A DNA stretch of 64,000 nucleotides. Origin: Larkinella punicea. Lineage in GTDB: Bacteria > Bacteroidota > Bacteroidia > Cytophagales > Spirosomataceae. This document shows positions 34,003 to 41,725 of the stretch, piece by piece. Numbering within the stretch: position 1 is the first letter of the stretch; the number at the start of each line of letters is the position of its first letter. Made by a program: the position numbers and the translations under genes. The stretch covers positions 62,001-126,000 of the forward strand of contig NZ_QOWE01000019.1 of NCBI RefSeq assembly GCF_003334855.1, read 5' to 3'. The notes under the pieces were generated by a model. It was not told where the DNA came from and did no database searches. It worked only from the letters and a program-made list of their open reading frames with translations.

Positions 34003-34688
34003 CCCTCGGTTTGCTGCTGGCGATGCTGAGTCCGAATCTTCAGGCCCAGTCATCAATGAGATACCGTCGGATTCATTTGGAAGGGTACGACGACAAGACC
34101 ATCCGCTACGGTTTTCTGTTTGCGGCTCCCGTCACCCGTTTCAACATCAAATACAGCGACGCTTACGTCAGTTCTGATTCGGCCCACCAACTTTATTCGC
34201 CCAGCAAAGTCGGTTTTCGGGTCGGTTTTGTCATGAATACCATCCTGAGCGAACATTTCGATGTACGGATTACGCCCGCAGTGTCGCTCTATTCCCGCTC
34301 GGTCGAATACAAGTATCCGGGTGGAACCGGCAAAAAAGAAGTGCGCGAATCGACCTGGCTGGAGTTTCCGGTTTTGCTGAAGTACAAGTCCAAACGGCGG
34401 ATGAACTCGCGGATGTACGTCGTGGGCGGGGGTTCGCTCGGGATCGAAACCAACGTGCGTCGGCGCGAGGTGGCCGGTTCGAGCCGGTTGCTGACCAAAA
34501 ACCGGGATCTGACGGTTGAATACGGGGTTGGATTCGAGCAGTTTTTCGAATTCTTCAAGTTTGCCCCCGAAATCCGGTTTTCACACGGGTTGGTCAACCT
34601 CTTCGAACCGGTGCAGGGCAATGCCGCCAACATCGGCATTCAGAAACTGCGCACCCACACGATAACGCTGTATCTGACCTTCGAATAA
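33948..34688 (+). CDS. porT: PorT-like outer-membrane beta-barrel protein of the type IX secretion system
   Basis: 246 residues. After a short charged start a signal peptide (KKSIALGLLLAMLSPNLQAQ) is followed by alternating beta strands of a barrel: IRYGFLFAAPVTRFNIKY, SKVGFRVGFVMNTILSEHFDVRITPAVSLYSRSVEY and STWLEFPVLLKYKSKR, ending in an aromatic-rich strand. PorT (SprT in flavobacteria) is needed for type IX secretion of gingipains and gliding adhesins. The ubiE-porT order is conserved in Bacteroidota and supports the name. The start inside ubiE is chosen because it precedes the signal peptide; an internal Met (34056) would leave no signal. Confidence 0.85.
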   Translation: MDTSYIWHLFYLHRKKSIALGLLLAMLSPNLQAQSSMRYRRIHLEGYDDKTIRYGFLFAAPVTRFNIKYSDAYVSSDSAHQLYSPSKVGFRVGFVMNTILSEHFDVRITPAVSLYSRSVEYKYPGGTGKKEVRESTWLEFPVLLKYKSKRRMNSRMYVVGGGSLGIETNVRRREVAGSSRLLTKNRDLTVEYGVGFEQFFEFFKFAPEIRFSHGLVNLFEPVQGNAANIGIQKLRTHTITLYLTFE

Positions 34689-34787
34689 ACCGGAGGCTGA
34701 GCGTGGGCACCAACGTCCCGAATGTCGATTCAAAAGCCCTGACGATGAATTGGTTGTAAAATAACTTGATTTTTTTTAGTGGAATGC

Positions 34788-34819
34788 TTGCAGAATGCCG
34801 CCGGAAGCCACTATATTTG
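34788..34819 (+). promoter_or_regulatory. Promoter of the tRNA-Val gene
   Basis: TTG at 34788-34790 and TATATTTG at 34812-34819 with a 21-bp spacer match the Bacteroidota -33/-7 consensus exactly. The tRNA begins 44 bp after the -7 box. Confidence 0.75.
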
Positions 34820-34862
34820 CACTCCCAAACGACGCGAATGAGTCGCCGGGAAACACAGAAAA

Positions 34863-34937
34863 GGGAGTTTAGCTCAGCTGGTTCAGAGCATCTGCCTTAC
34901 AAGCAGAGGGTCGGCGGTTCGAACCCGTCAACTCCCA
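34863..34937 (+). tRNA. tRNA-Val (anticodon TAC)
   Basis: A complete cloverleaf. The acceptor arms GGGAGTT (34863-34869) and AACTCCC (34930-34936) pair fully. The anticodon stem TCTGC/GCAGA encloses CTTACAA, giving anticodon TAC for GTA valine codons. The T arm is GGCGG-TTCGAAC-CCGTC. CCA is not encoded. Its 3' end is the left attachment site of the integrative element: the last 20 bp are nearly repeated at 44952-44972. Confidence 0.95.
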
Positions 34938-34938
34938 C
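34918..34938. repeat. Left attachment site (in the tRNA-Val 3' end)
   Basis: A 21-bp segment from the T loop to the end of the tRNA matches 44952-44972 at 19 of 21 positions. The perfect core is CGTCAACTCCCAC. The tRNA copy keeps the gene functional. Confidence 0.85.
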
Positions 34939-34950
34939 AAAAATCGCAAA

Positions 34951-34984
34951 AACCCCTCAGAAATCATTTCTGAGGGGTTTTTCT
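34951..34984 (+). terminator. Terminator just inside the left end of the element
   Basis: CCCCTCAGAAAT (34953-34964) and ATTTCTGAGGGG (34966-34977) form a hairpin followed by TTTTTCTTTTT, 16 bp after the tRNA. It ends the tRNA transcript with element-borne sequence. Confidence 0.85.
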
Positions 34985-35049
34985 TTTTCTTATTGGCTAC
35001 CTAGTGTAAGTCATTCCACATAAATAGCGCATAATTTGCTTCATTTATT

Positions 35050-35394
35050 CTAGTCCCAAGATGTTAAGTCAAAGCTAGTTGATGGAATATTTTGACTTCT
35101 AAACCTACGTAAAGCGGCTTCGTATTGAACTATCACGATTACAGTATCACTATAAGAAGGTAGCGAATCTTTATCTAGAATTTCTAAAAAATCATTAACG
35201 GGTTGATCTTTGAAAAGTTCTTTAGCTGGAATCAAAATCTTATTGATCATATTTACTTTAGCTAAGCTTAAAATTCCGTCTTGCTTTTTATTCGCAAAGG
35301 ATTTTATTTCTATTAAAACAGAGCTTAATAAAGGTTCAACCATATAGAATATATCCAATTCCTTTTTTGAAATTGTGTTTTCTTGCTTTTCCAT
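35050..35394 (-). CDS. Small helical protein, cargo operon gene 3 (paralogue of gene 2)
   Basis: 114 residues, unrecognised, predicted mostly helical. It aligns with the product of the preceding gene (35398-35790) around KKQDGILSLAKVNMINKIL, FLEILDKDSLPSYSDTVIVIVQY and the last helix, so the two are diverged paralogues. It starts 3 bp after the stop of that gene and is the last gene of a three-gene operon. No signal peptide, membrane segment or catalytic motif is seen. AT-rich, like the rest of the element. A role as regulator, immunity or sensor partner of the nuclease-like protein is possible but unproven. Confidence 0.75.
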   Translation of the reverse strand: MEKQENTISKKELDIFYMVEPLLSSVLIEIKSFANKKQDGILSLAKVNMINKILIPAKELFKDQPVNDFLEILDKDSLPSYSDTVIVIVQYEAALRRFRSQNIPSTSFDLTSWD

Positions 35395-35397
35395 AAA

Positions 35398-35790
35398 CTA
35401 ATAGCGATTGATAGAACCGTCCCTTTTAAAATTACGTTTAGATTCATGATCACTAATCTCATCATCAATAATCCAATAAAGTTTGCTATTCCGGTAAGCC
35501 GTGAACATATCGTAGAAACTTGCAGTACTTTTAAGATATTGAGCAAGTATTAAAACTACGTCGCTATTTGTAGGAACATCTTCTACATTGAAAATAGTAA
35601 AATCAGGAAATGGCATAAAATCTTGGCTAAGAATATCATTTAACATCCCTAACGTTTGATTTATAAACTTTAGCTTAAAAGTGTTTATAGCACCATCTGG
35701 TGATTTTTTAGCTAATATGCTGACTTCATCATAGAAAGCCCTTAACTGTGTGTATGCCTTTTCTAATGGCTCAATATTATTTTCTTTCAT
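35398..35790 (-). CDS. Small helical protein, cargo operon gene 2
   Basis: 130 residues, unrecognised. It shares with the next gene KKSPDGAINTFKLKFINQTL, then an acidic stretch and VPTNSDVVLILAQY. The C-terminus adds a charged tail (DDEISDHESKRNFKRD) missing from its paralogue. It begins 4 bp after the nuclease-like gene ends, so translation is probably coupled. Small paralogous helical pairs next to a nuclease often act as a heteromeric partner or antitoxin; nothing in the sequence decides this. Confidence 0.75.
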   Translation of the reverse strand: MKENNIEPLEKAYTQLRAFYDEVSILAKKSPDGAINTFKLKFINQTLGMLNDILSQDFMPFPDFTIFNVEDVPTNSDVVLILAQYLKSTASFYDMFTAYRNSKLYWIIDDEISDHESKRNFKRDGSINRY

Positions 35791-35794
35791 GATT

Positions 35795-37153
35795 TTATGA
35801 TGGACAACTTCTTGTAAATTCTACATATTTTTTTTTAATTACTTCAATTGGCAACCTTTGTTTACTTTCGTAAACTTCACACATTAGTTTTAAATCTTCA
35901 TCATCTAAAATCAAAATACTCCGTCTTTGTCCCGCCCAAAGGTCAATAGTATTTTGATAAATCTTTTTAGGAGGTCTCTTTCGAGTAAATATTACACCAA
36001 ATCGTCCAAATTGATTTGTAAGATAACGATTCACTTGATTTATATGCTCTCTCTCAACTTCAGCAACATTTTTTAGTTCCACCACTAGCTGCCTACATTC
36101 ATAATCATCATAAATATCTTTTAAAAAATCAAATGAACGATTATTATAGAAAATTAGGTCTCGTATCTGGCTACCAGATTCAATCCGGCTTTGCTCTTTA
36201 GCAAAATCAAGATGTGGATATAACATTGATGCAAGTAATTGAACCATGTTATCTTCATAACTTTTATCAGCATTATCAACCTTTCCAGTTGGTAAGCCAA
36301 GTATAGTTTTTAGTTTGCGCTTAGCAGAAGTTATTGGAATCTGGTTAAATAATGGGTCGCTCTTACAATTTCTAATTTCCAGTTCTTTAGACCTAACAAA
36401 TGCTTCAATTAGGCCGTAATTATGTCTATTATACTCCAATATATCAACACGATCTAGTGTTCTATCTGAATTTTCTTGATAGATAGCTGAATTAAAATAT
36501 TCATCAAAGTTAATGAATGGAACAAATCTTAGCCATCTCTTTGGGACTAATATTATTGGCAATTCAGATTCAGGGTTGTAAGGTAATGGTACTACTTCAT
36601 TCCTAAAACTCAAAGTCCTTACATCAAAAATAGAAATTTGAAATTCTTCGGTTGGAATTTTATATTTCCTACATTCTTGAATCGTTGAATCAATTAAAAA
36701 TGACTTGATAAATGAACATGTAATATCACTTATCCTATCTTTAGAAACATTTTCTACTAATAATTGAATCTCTTCTAAATGTGTTAATCCATTCGCGCCG
36801 ATCTGAGGCACGTTTTTATATAAATCTAGAATGGCAATTGCAGTTTTTTCTCCAATTCGCCTTCCCACTTTAGTCTTTGAATTACCTAAACCAACTTCAT
36901 CACATTCGCTAGCATTGATAATAATACTTATAGATCTGTCATCTCCTTTTTGATACAGCCTTCCAAGTCTATTCATTACAGAAATCAAGTTCAAATGTAA
37001 AGAATGATCTTGCTGAGATGGGCTAGCATAAAGTAAGAAAGGGTCAACATATAAAGGTATATCTTCATCTAGAAAAGGTATAGCAAAACTTACTTCATCT
37101 TGAGTAAAAGGTATGTCAAAATAATCATTTAGTCGTGGACGGACTATAGCCAT
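35795..37153 (-). CDS. PD-(D/E)xK nuclease-like protein, cargo operon gene 1
   Basis: 452 residues, not a family I can name. The N-terminal 250 residues begin PRLNDYFDIPFTQDEVSFAI and show no known motif. The C-terminal third has a restriction-endonuclease-fold pattern in the right order and spacing: Glu300 (KSYEDNMVQLL), Asp332 (SQIRDLIFYNN), Glu359-x-Lys361 (QLVVELKN) and Gln373 (HINQVNRYL). This suggests a Mg-dependent DNA- or RNA-cleaving domain. It leads a tight operon with two small paralogous proteins and sits next to the left attachment site, where islands often carry defence genes. Nuclease activity and a defence role are inferences. Confidence 0.78.
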   Translation of the reverse strand: MAIVRPRLNDYFDIPFTQDEVSFAIPFLDEDIPLYVDPFLLYASPSQQDHSLHLNLISVMNRLGRLYQKGDDRSISIIINASECDEVGLGNSKTKVGRRIGEKTAIAILDLYKNVPQIGANGLTHLEEIQLLVENVSKDRISDITCSFIKSFLIDSTIQECRKYKIPTEEFQISIFDVRTLSFRNEVVPLPYNPESELPIILVPKRWLRFVPFINFDEYFNSAIYQENSDRTLDRVDILEYNRHNYGLIEAFVRSKELEIRNCKSDPLFNQIPITSAKRKLKTILGLPTGKVDNADKSYEDNMVQLLASMLYPHLDFAKEQSRIESGSQIRDLIFYNNRSFDFLKDIYDDYECRQLVVELKNVAEVEREHINQVNRYLTNQFGRFGVIFTRKRPPKKIYQNTIDLWAGQRRSILILDDEDLKLMCEVYESKQRLPIEVIKKKYVEFTRSCPS

Positions 37154-37235
37154 ACTATTTGTTTCTTATAGTAAATTTCCGTAAATTAAACAGTAAATTC
37201 TTAACAAACAAATAGTAAAAAAAACGGTAAATTTT

Positions 37236-37640
37236 ATGGTATTAGAAGCTATTTCTCAATGTACGGTATGCGGTAAAGGATTCCCTTACCGTAAAAGCAA
37301 ACTGTTTTGTTCCAATGCTTGTAAACAGCAAGCTTATCTAAGTAGTAAAACGGGCATCCCATTACCAAATATCAAAGAAACTTCTGTTTATGACTTTTCA
37401 ATGGTCGAATTTGGGGAATATTTGAAATTGGCAAATAATGGAATGGATTTGCTTTTTTACTGCTTCTTGCGACGAAACCTGAAAGGCAAGCCCGATTTAA
37501 TTCAAATTGTTTCTTATTTTGAAGCGATCTGTCGTGCTAGCGGTTCTTGGTGGGATTACTTTGAGAGTATTGAAAATACTAAAGCTTTCCAGAATTTCAG
37601 GGAAGATTTTTTAGGTTGCAAGTATTCTATTGGAACTTAA
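37236..37640 (+). CDS. Small zinc-ribbon protein, function unknown
   Basis: 134 residues. The N-terminus has CTVCGKGFPYRKSKLFCSNACKQQAY, a Cys-x2-Cys...Cys-x3-Cys zinc-ribbon knuckle as in small mobile-element proteins that bind DNA or protein. The rest is helical with no motif recognised. It is the only plus-strand gene in the left half of the element, divergent from the cargo operon across 82 bp, and its 3' end overlaps the convergent primase gene by 30 bp. Possibly a regulator or replication accessory. Confidence 0.72.
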   Translation: MVLEAISQCTVCGKGFPYRKSKLFCSNACKQQAYLSSKTGIPLPNIKETSVYDFSMVEFGEYLKLANNGMDLLFYCFLRRNLKGKPDLIQIVSYFEAICRASGSWWDYFESIENTKAFQNFREDFLGCKYSIGT

Positions 37641-38498
37641 ATTACTGACTAATAGCTCATTGAAATCTTTAAAGCCATAATAGACTTTCGAAAAGTCAGT
37701 AGCAATGGGTGAGGCTGACTTGATTTTACTAAATGCTTTTCGGCCTGCTTCATCTGTATCAAGAAATGAGCTTACTTTCTCATACTGTTTCAAGTCGGGC
37801 AAGATCTTAGTTAAGTTCGTTAATGAGTTGAGAATTACTACAGAAGCAGGTAAAGTAGGTTTCTTGTAGTATTCTAAAGCAGAAAGGAAATCAAAAAAGC
37901 CTTCGAAAAGTAAAACTGTTTTTGAGTCATTGACTTTGAACGTTGTAATAGCTTTGGGAGAAAATGAGCCTTTAAAATATTGATTCCGTACTTCATACCC
38001 GCCTAAATCATTCGGAAATCCTACAGCAAAATACTGCTTACCTTTTATTTTATAATTTACTTCTCTTAGGTAACGGGAGGCAATCTTGAATGAAATGCCC
38101 CTTCTTTCAACATACTGAGTTAACGCAAGGTGCTGTAGGGGTCTAACATTTATAATGCTAACACCAGTATTTTCGTAAGCAGAAGTGTGGCCGCTAAAAG
38201 AAAAAGATGTTACAGGCGGATTGAGCAAATAATTTTCGAGTAGCTGTAAGGCATCCAAAAACGTGCATTTACTGACATATTGAACTAGTGAAATAATGTC
38301 TCCCCTCCCTTCACCACTCCAATCAAAAAAAACGTTCTTTTTCGGATCAACAGCAAAAGACGGCGTCTTCTCGTTCGTGATTGGCGAACAATAAAAAAAC
38401 TGTTGACCAGCTCTTTGAACAGGTCTAATGTTAATACTAACTAAATATTCGGTAATCGGAATTTGGCGAATCTGTTGGATAATTTCAGGGCTTTTCAT
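37611..38498 (-). CDS. Primase-like protein with degenerate CHC2 region and Toprim domain
   Basis: 295 residues. The N-terminal part aligns with the DnaG CHC2 domain (FYCSPITNEKTPSFAVDPKKNVFFDWSGEGRGDII) but keeps only one of the zinc ligands; the usual His and CxxC are gone. A Toprim domain follows, with LLFEGFFDFLSAL supplying the catalytic Glu and SSFLDTDEAGRKAF the DxD. The protein would prime or nick DNA in element replication together with the VapE-like ATPase encoded upstream. Half the length of chromosomal DnaG, with no DnaB-binding tail. Confidence 0.85.
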   Translation of the reverse strand: MKSPEIIQQIRQIPITEYLVSINIRPVQRAGQQFFYCSPITNEKTPSFAVDPKKNVFFDWSGEGRGDIISLVQYVSKCTFLDALQLLENYLLNPPVTSFSFSGHTSAYENTGVSIINVRPLQHLALTQYVERRGISFKIASRYLREVNYKIKGKQYFAVGFPNDLGGYEVRNQYFKGSFSPKAITTFKVNDSKTVLLFEGFFDFLSALEYYKKPTLPASVVILNSLTNLTKILPDLKQYEKVSSFLDTDEAGRKAFSKIKSASPIATDFSKVYYGFKDFNELLVSNLSSNRILAT

Positions 38499-38539
38499 TT
38501 ACTTTTTCTTTAGCGGCAAATCTTTTCAATAAATCGCTT

Positions 38540-38746
38540 ACTACGCTACTACAGTGGAGCTATCCAGCTGTTAATCAGAGCTTTTGTTGTAGTAGACTAG
38601 AAAAGATGTAGTAAGAGAGAATATGAATTAGTAGTAAGGAGCCTTATTTGTAGAAGCTTAAAAATTATTAACCCTACTACATGATAAATCACTATATACC
38701 AATACTTTACGTTAGTAATTAATGATTTGTAGTAATGTAGTAGGGG
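38540..38746. other. Iteron-rich spacer, candidate replication origin
   Basis: The 260 bp between the VapE-like and primase genes holds no gene. It has at least seven copies of TAGTAG/GTAGTA or the complement CTACTAC within about 200 bp, some as TGTAGTA. CCCTACTACAT (38672-38682) is exactly inverted at 38735-38745, flanking a very AT-rich 50 bp. Repeats, AT-rich stretch and position between helicase and primase genes fit an origin of the satellite type. Confidence 0.5.
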
Positions 38747-38758
38747 AATTAGAGAAAG

Positions 38759-39976
38759 CTATTCAAATTTGGCTTCTCCTACTTGCTGAGTTAACCAGTA
38801 GCCTTTAACTGGAAATGCAAAGTTTTCACGTCTAGCAGATATTTGCTGAAACCTTAATAAGGTTAGGGCTTTGCCAACATTATTTTCATGTATTTTCACT
38901 TTGCCATCCGTTAAAATGGTTAACCGTCGGGTTATCTCCGTTGCAGTCAGAAAGCTTGCTTTGGAAGCCTTCTTTTCAGCAGGTTTGAAATAGAAGTTTA
39001 TTAGATCAATTTCCGCTGTAGTACGTTGATGCATGCGATTGTTACTTTCAGAGCATTCAAGTTCTGCACGCGTTAATTGATACTGAAACCCACTTTTTAG
39101 CAAAGCATAGGCTTGCGCCCAAAGGCCATTAATATCCACATTGGCTGAATAACCGTTTGGCCCGCCTGAATCGTGATTTATACCAGCTGTCTCAAATACT
39201 AGCCACCGAACGTTTCCGGTTTCGTCGGTTAAAAACTCGCGTTGATTTGTACTTCCAAGGAAACTTGCCCGCCGTCGAATTGTGGTTTCCCGTTCGGCAT
39301 AGGGTCGCCGGATTTTTACTAACTCTTCTGTCAGATAGGCTTTGAATTTGTTGGTATCCGATTTAGACAGAGACGAAAGCTCGTCAAGGTTGATTAGGAA
39401 ATTTTCCCCTAAAGCGATACGCCCGTCCTTATTCTCAAAGTCTATATTCTCTTTATAGTACTTCTGTAAAGAGGGCGGGCATAGGAAACGTAAAAAAGAC
39501 GTTTTACCATCATTTTGTTTCCCATAAAGCACGAAACACTGTTTATTAAATTTTGCTTCTCCTATTGAACAAGCCACTGAACGAACCAACATTTTACGAA
39601 ACATAGTCAAAAACCACTCAGGGTCGTTAACCGTCACATAGGATGCTAATTGGCCTATGTAATCGGGTTGGGTATCATCCCAGGGAGGAAGGCTTTCAAA
39701 GTAGGTCTTAAAAGGATCAAACTCAGGAATGTAGCTTGAGCGTAGAAGGGCTTTTAATTGGTCTTTGAACCGGCTAAAGCCTATTTCATAAAGTTCACGA
39801 AGAATGTTATTTTCATTCATTTCTTGAAAACTAGCTATTCCATTGCGCTGGTATTCAAGAATGTTTGCTACCACATCAAGCCGGAATTTGTACCGCTCGG
39901 AAAGGTAGGTTCGGATTTGGGTAATAATAGGTTGCCGACTATTTGAAACAGTCGAATCTTGGCTTATATTTGCCAT
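38759..39976 (-). CDS. VapE-like P-loop ATPase/helicase
   Basis: 405 residues. The N-terminal about 130 residues end SLPPWDDTQPDYIGQL, a motif seen ahead of VapE/phage-type helicase cores. Walker A is GKQNDGKTS (152-160) and Walker B FLINLDEL (193-200). VKIRRPYAERETTIRRRASFLGSTN and FLTDETGNVRWLVFE are typical of the virulence-associated E family. The C-terminal 90 residues look like a winged helix. VapE-type proteins act as replication initiators or helicases of islands and satellites. It lies upstream of the primase-like gene with a repeat-rich spacer between. Confidence 0.88.
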   Translation of the reverse strand: MANISQDSTVSNSRQPIITQIRTYLSERYKFRLDVVANILEYQRNGIASFQEMNENNILRELYEIGFSRFKDQLKALLRSSYIPEFDPFKTYFESLPPWDDTQPDYIGQLASYVTVNDPEWFLTMFRKMLVRSVACSIGEAKFNKQCFVLYGKQNDGKTSFLRFLCPPSLQKYYKENIDFENKDGRIALGENFLINLDELSSLSKSDTNKFKAYLTEELVKIRRPYAERETTIRRRASFLGSTNQREFLTDETGNVRWLVFETAGINHDSGGPNGYSANVDINGLWAQAYALLKSGFQYQLTRAELECSESNNRMHQRTTAEIDLINFYFKPAEKKASKASFLTATEITRRLTILTDGKVKIHENNVGKALTLLRFQQISARRENFAFPVKGYWLTQQVGEAKFE

Positions 39977-40028
39977 AAGAAAATTGTAAAATGGTTAGAA
40001 ATGAAGGTCTTACCGTGACTACGATTTA

Positions 40029-40068
40029 AGCCCGCTCACTATTACCGTAGTGAGCGGGCTTTATTTTG
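40029..40068. terminator. Bidirectional hairpin terminator before the VapE-like gene
   Basis: AGCCCGCTCACTA (40029-40041) and TAGTGAGCGGGCT (40048-40060) form a perfect 13-bp stem with loop TTACCG. The T-rich tail is on the plus strand, but its place just after the integrase stop suggests it also ends the minus-strand integrase transcript. Confidence 0.75.
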
Positions 40069-40071
40069 ATG

Positions 40072-41319
40072 TTATGTTGTTATGGCTGGAAACTTACGTT
40101 TAGCCAAATCATTCATCTCTCGAACTATCGTTTGTTCCATCGTCACGGCGTAATGGTTAGCGGTAGTGGAAAATGAGGAATGACCTAAAATGGATTGAAT
40201 CACTACGGGTGAAATACCGTTATTTACCATAAACGTAGCCGCCGATTTACGGCCTACATGAGTGGTCAAATGCTTACTAATTCCACACATACCACCAATT
40301 TCTTTTAAATAGCTGTTCATTCGCTGGTTTGTTATTGTGGGCATTAGCTTACCAAAATATTTGCAATAAGGCCAATCCTTATACTTTTCAATCAATACCA
40401 GGGCTGGTGGTAGAAGTGGAATTAAACAAGGGGTTTTGGTCTTTTCCCGCTTAACTCGCAAACAGCACATGCCATCTATAGTAGTCAGATTCTCTATGAG
40501 CGCATTTTTCATGTCCATATAAGCAAGTCCCGTATATACTTGAAAAAGAAATCCATCACGGACTAGATCAAAAGTGTCATTGAACAAATGGTGCGTTTTA
40601 AGCCGCTCAATTTCTTGTTCATCCAAATAGACAATGTTTACCCGCTCATGCTTCAGGCGGACATTTCGGAGGGGATTACGGGGTATCCATTCAGAATCTT
40701 CGGCATGGTTCAAAACCTGCATTGCCACCCGTATAACTTTATTGGCATAGTTCTTTGAATAACCTTTCTTGCCTTGCATATAGGTTATAACATCACTGAC
40801 AAATACAGGCTTAATTTCAGCTAATCGAACGTTCCACTTCCCTGAATCCTTTAAGTAGTCATGCAAACGGTACTGAGCCGTTACAATTGCTTTGAGCGTA
40901 CCTTTTGTTGTGACTTTTCCCGTTTGCTCCCGATAACGGATAACAACCTGCTCTAAAGCTTCTCGAAATAGTGGTGTTTTATCAGTATATCCCGCTTGCT
41001 TCATAACCATATCTGCAATGCGGCTTAAGTCAATATCTTCTCCTGATAAACTGACTTTCGAGAAAGCTTTTTCAAAATCAGATTTTCTACTTTGAAGTAA
41101 TTGAGTAGCAGGACTATTATCCAGTACATAAAACGCCTTTGTATTTAGCGAGTTTGCTTTGCAGTAGATACCGGAATGAATTGTTTTCGTCTGTCCGTTG
41201 AACTTGATTTCAAACATGACTGGTGCAAGCCCTTGAGAGTTCTCAGCTTGTTTGCGTCTCCAACATATGACGCGAAAGGGTTTAATTCTTTTCTGCTTGG
41301 TATTTGTTTGAATTTCCAT
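40072..41319 (-). CDS. Tyrosine site-specific integrase
   Basis: 415 residues, Bacteroidota type. The N-terminal arm-binding part covers about 1-110, a SAM-like core-binding domain 115-210 and the catalytic domain 225-400. Catalytic residues: H354-VG-R357, H380 (ILGHSSFSTT) and nucleophile Y390 (NHYAV), with K293 in the beta hairpin. The first Arg position reads TGLAYMD, Ala instead of the usual Arg, a change also known in CTnDOT-like integrases; R254 may compensate. It would integrate the element at the tRNA-Val 3' end. Unusually the gene lies in the middle of the element rather than next to an end. Confidence 0.92.
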   Translation of the reverse strand: MEIQTNTKQKRIKPFRVICWRRKQAENSQGLAPVMFEIKFNGQTKTIHSGIYCKANSLNTKAFYVLDNSPATQLLQSRKSDFEKAFSKVSLSGEDIDLSRIADMVMKQAGYTDKTPLFREALEQVVIRYREQTGKVTTKGTLKAIVTAQYRLHDYLKDSGKWNVRLAEIKPVFVSDVITYMQGKKGYSKNYANKVIRVAMQVLNHAEDSEWIPRNPLRNVRLKHERVNIVYLDEQEIERLKTHHLFNDTFDLVRDGFLFQVYTGLAYMDMKNALIENLTTIDGMCCLRVKREKTKTPCLIPLLPPALVLIEKYKDWPYCKYFGKLMPTITNQRMNSYLKEIGGMCGISKHLTTHVGRKSAATFMVNNGISPVVIQSILGHSSFSTTANHYAVTMEQTIVREMNDLAKRKFPAITT

Positions 41320-41370
41320 CGAAATGTATTTAAAGTGTAAAATCGGGTCTTTTTTGATCAGAGCTAGATA

Positions 41371-41580
41371 TTAGATTAACTCAGTAATAGGTACTTGAAA
41401 TACTTCTGACAAGCTTTTCAATTCGTCTGAGATTGGCTTTAGTTTACCGGCCATAAGCATACCCCATCGTTTCTGATTGATCCCTGTTCGTTGGTAAAAG
41501 CGTTCATTAAACTTGATTGAAAGTCCAATTCGACTTTCAAAGCTTTCAACTGCGCGGCTAATTGGAGTAGGTGATTGCAT
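41371..41580 (-). CDS. Small HTH-like protein (Cro/excisionase role possible)
   Basis: 69 residues. RAVESFESRIGLSIKFNERFYQRTGINQKRWGMLMAGKLKPIS looks like a four-helix XRE/Cro-like DNA-binding fold with RTGINQKRWGMLMAG as the helix-turn-helix. It lies 51 bp before the integrase gene on the same strand and diverges from an XRE repressor-like gene. That arrangement resembles a Cro or excision regulator facing a CI-like repressor. Its function is inferred from place and fold only. Confidence 0.7.
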   Translation of the reverse strand: MQSPTPISRAVESFESRIGLSIKFNERFYQRTGINQKRWGMLMAGKLKPISDELKSLSEVFQVPITELI

Positions 41581-41594
41581 GTATTTTATTATTA

Positions 41595-41671
41595 AAGTGA
41601 ATAATTAATCTCACAAAGATGCATATTATTCACTTAATGTGCAATATTTGATACATAAAGGATCAAATATT
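41595..41671. promoter_or_regulatory. Two operator-like dyads between the divergent regulators
   Basis: AAGTGAATAAT (41595-41605) and ATTATTCACTT (41625-41635) form one perfect 11-bp dyad. AATATTTGAT (41643-41652) and ATCAAATATT (41662-41671) form a second. They fill the 145-bp divergent space and have different sequences, as expected for two regulators binding separate sites. Confidence 0.65.
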
Positions 41672-41725
41672 TTGTTTTGATTCTCATAATCAGTGCTTTC
41701 CTTTACAAAAAGAAAGCAAAGCACT

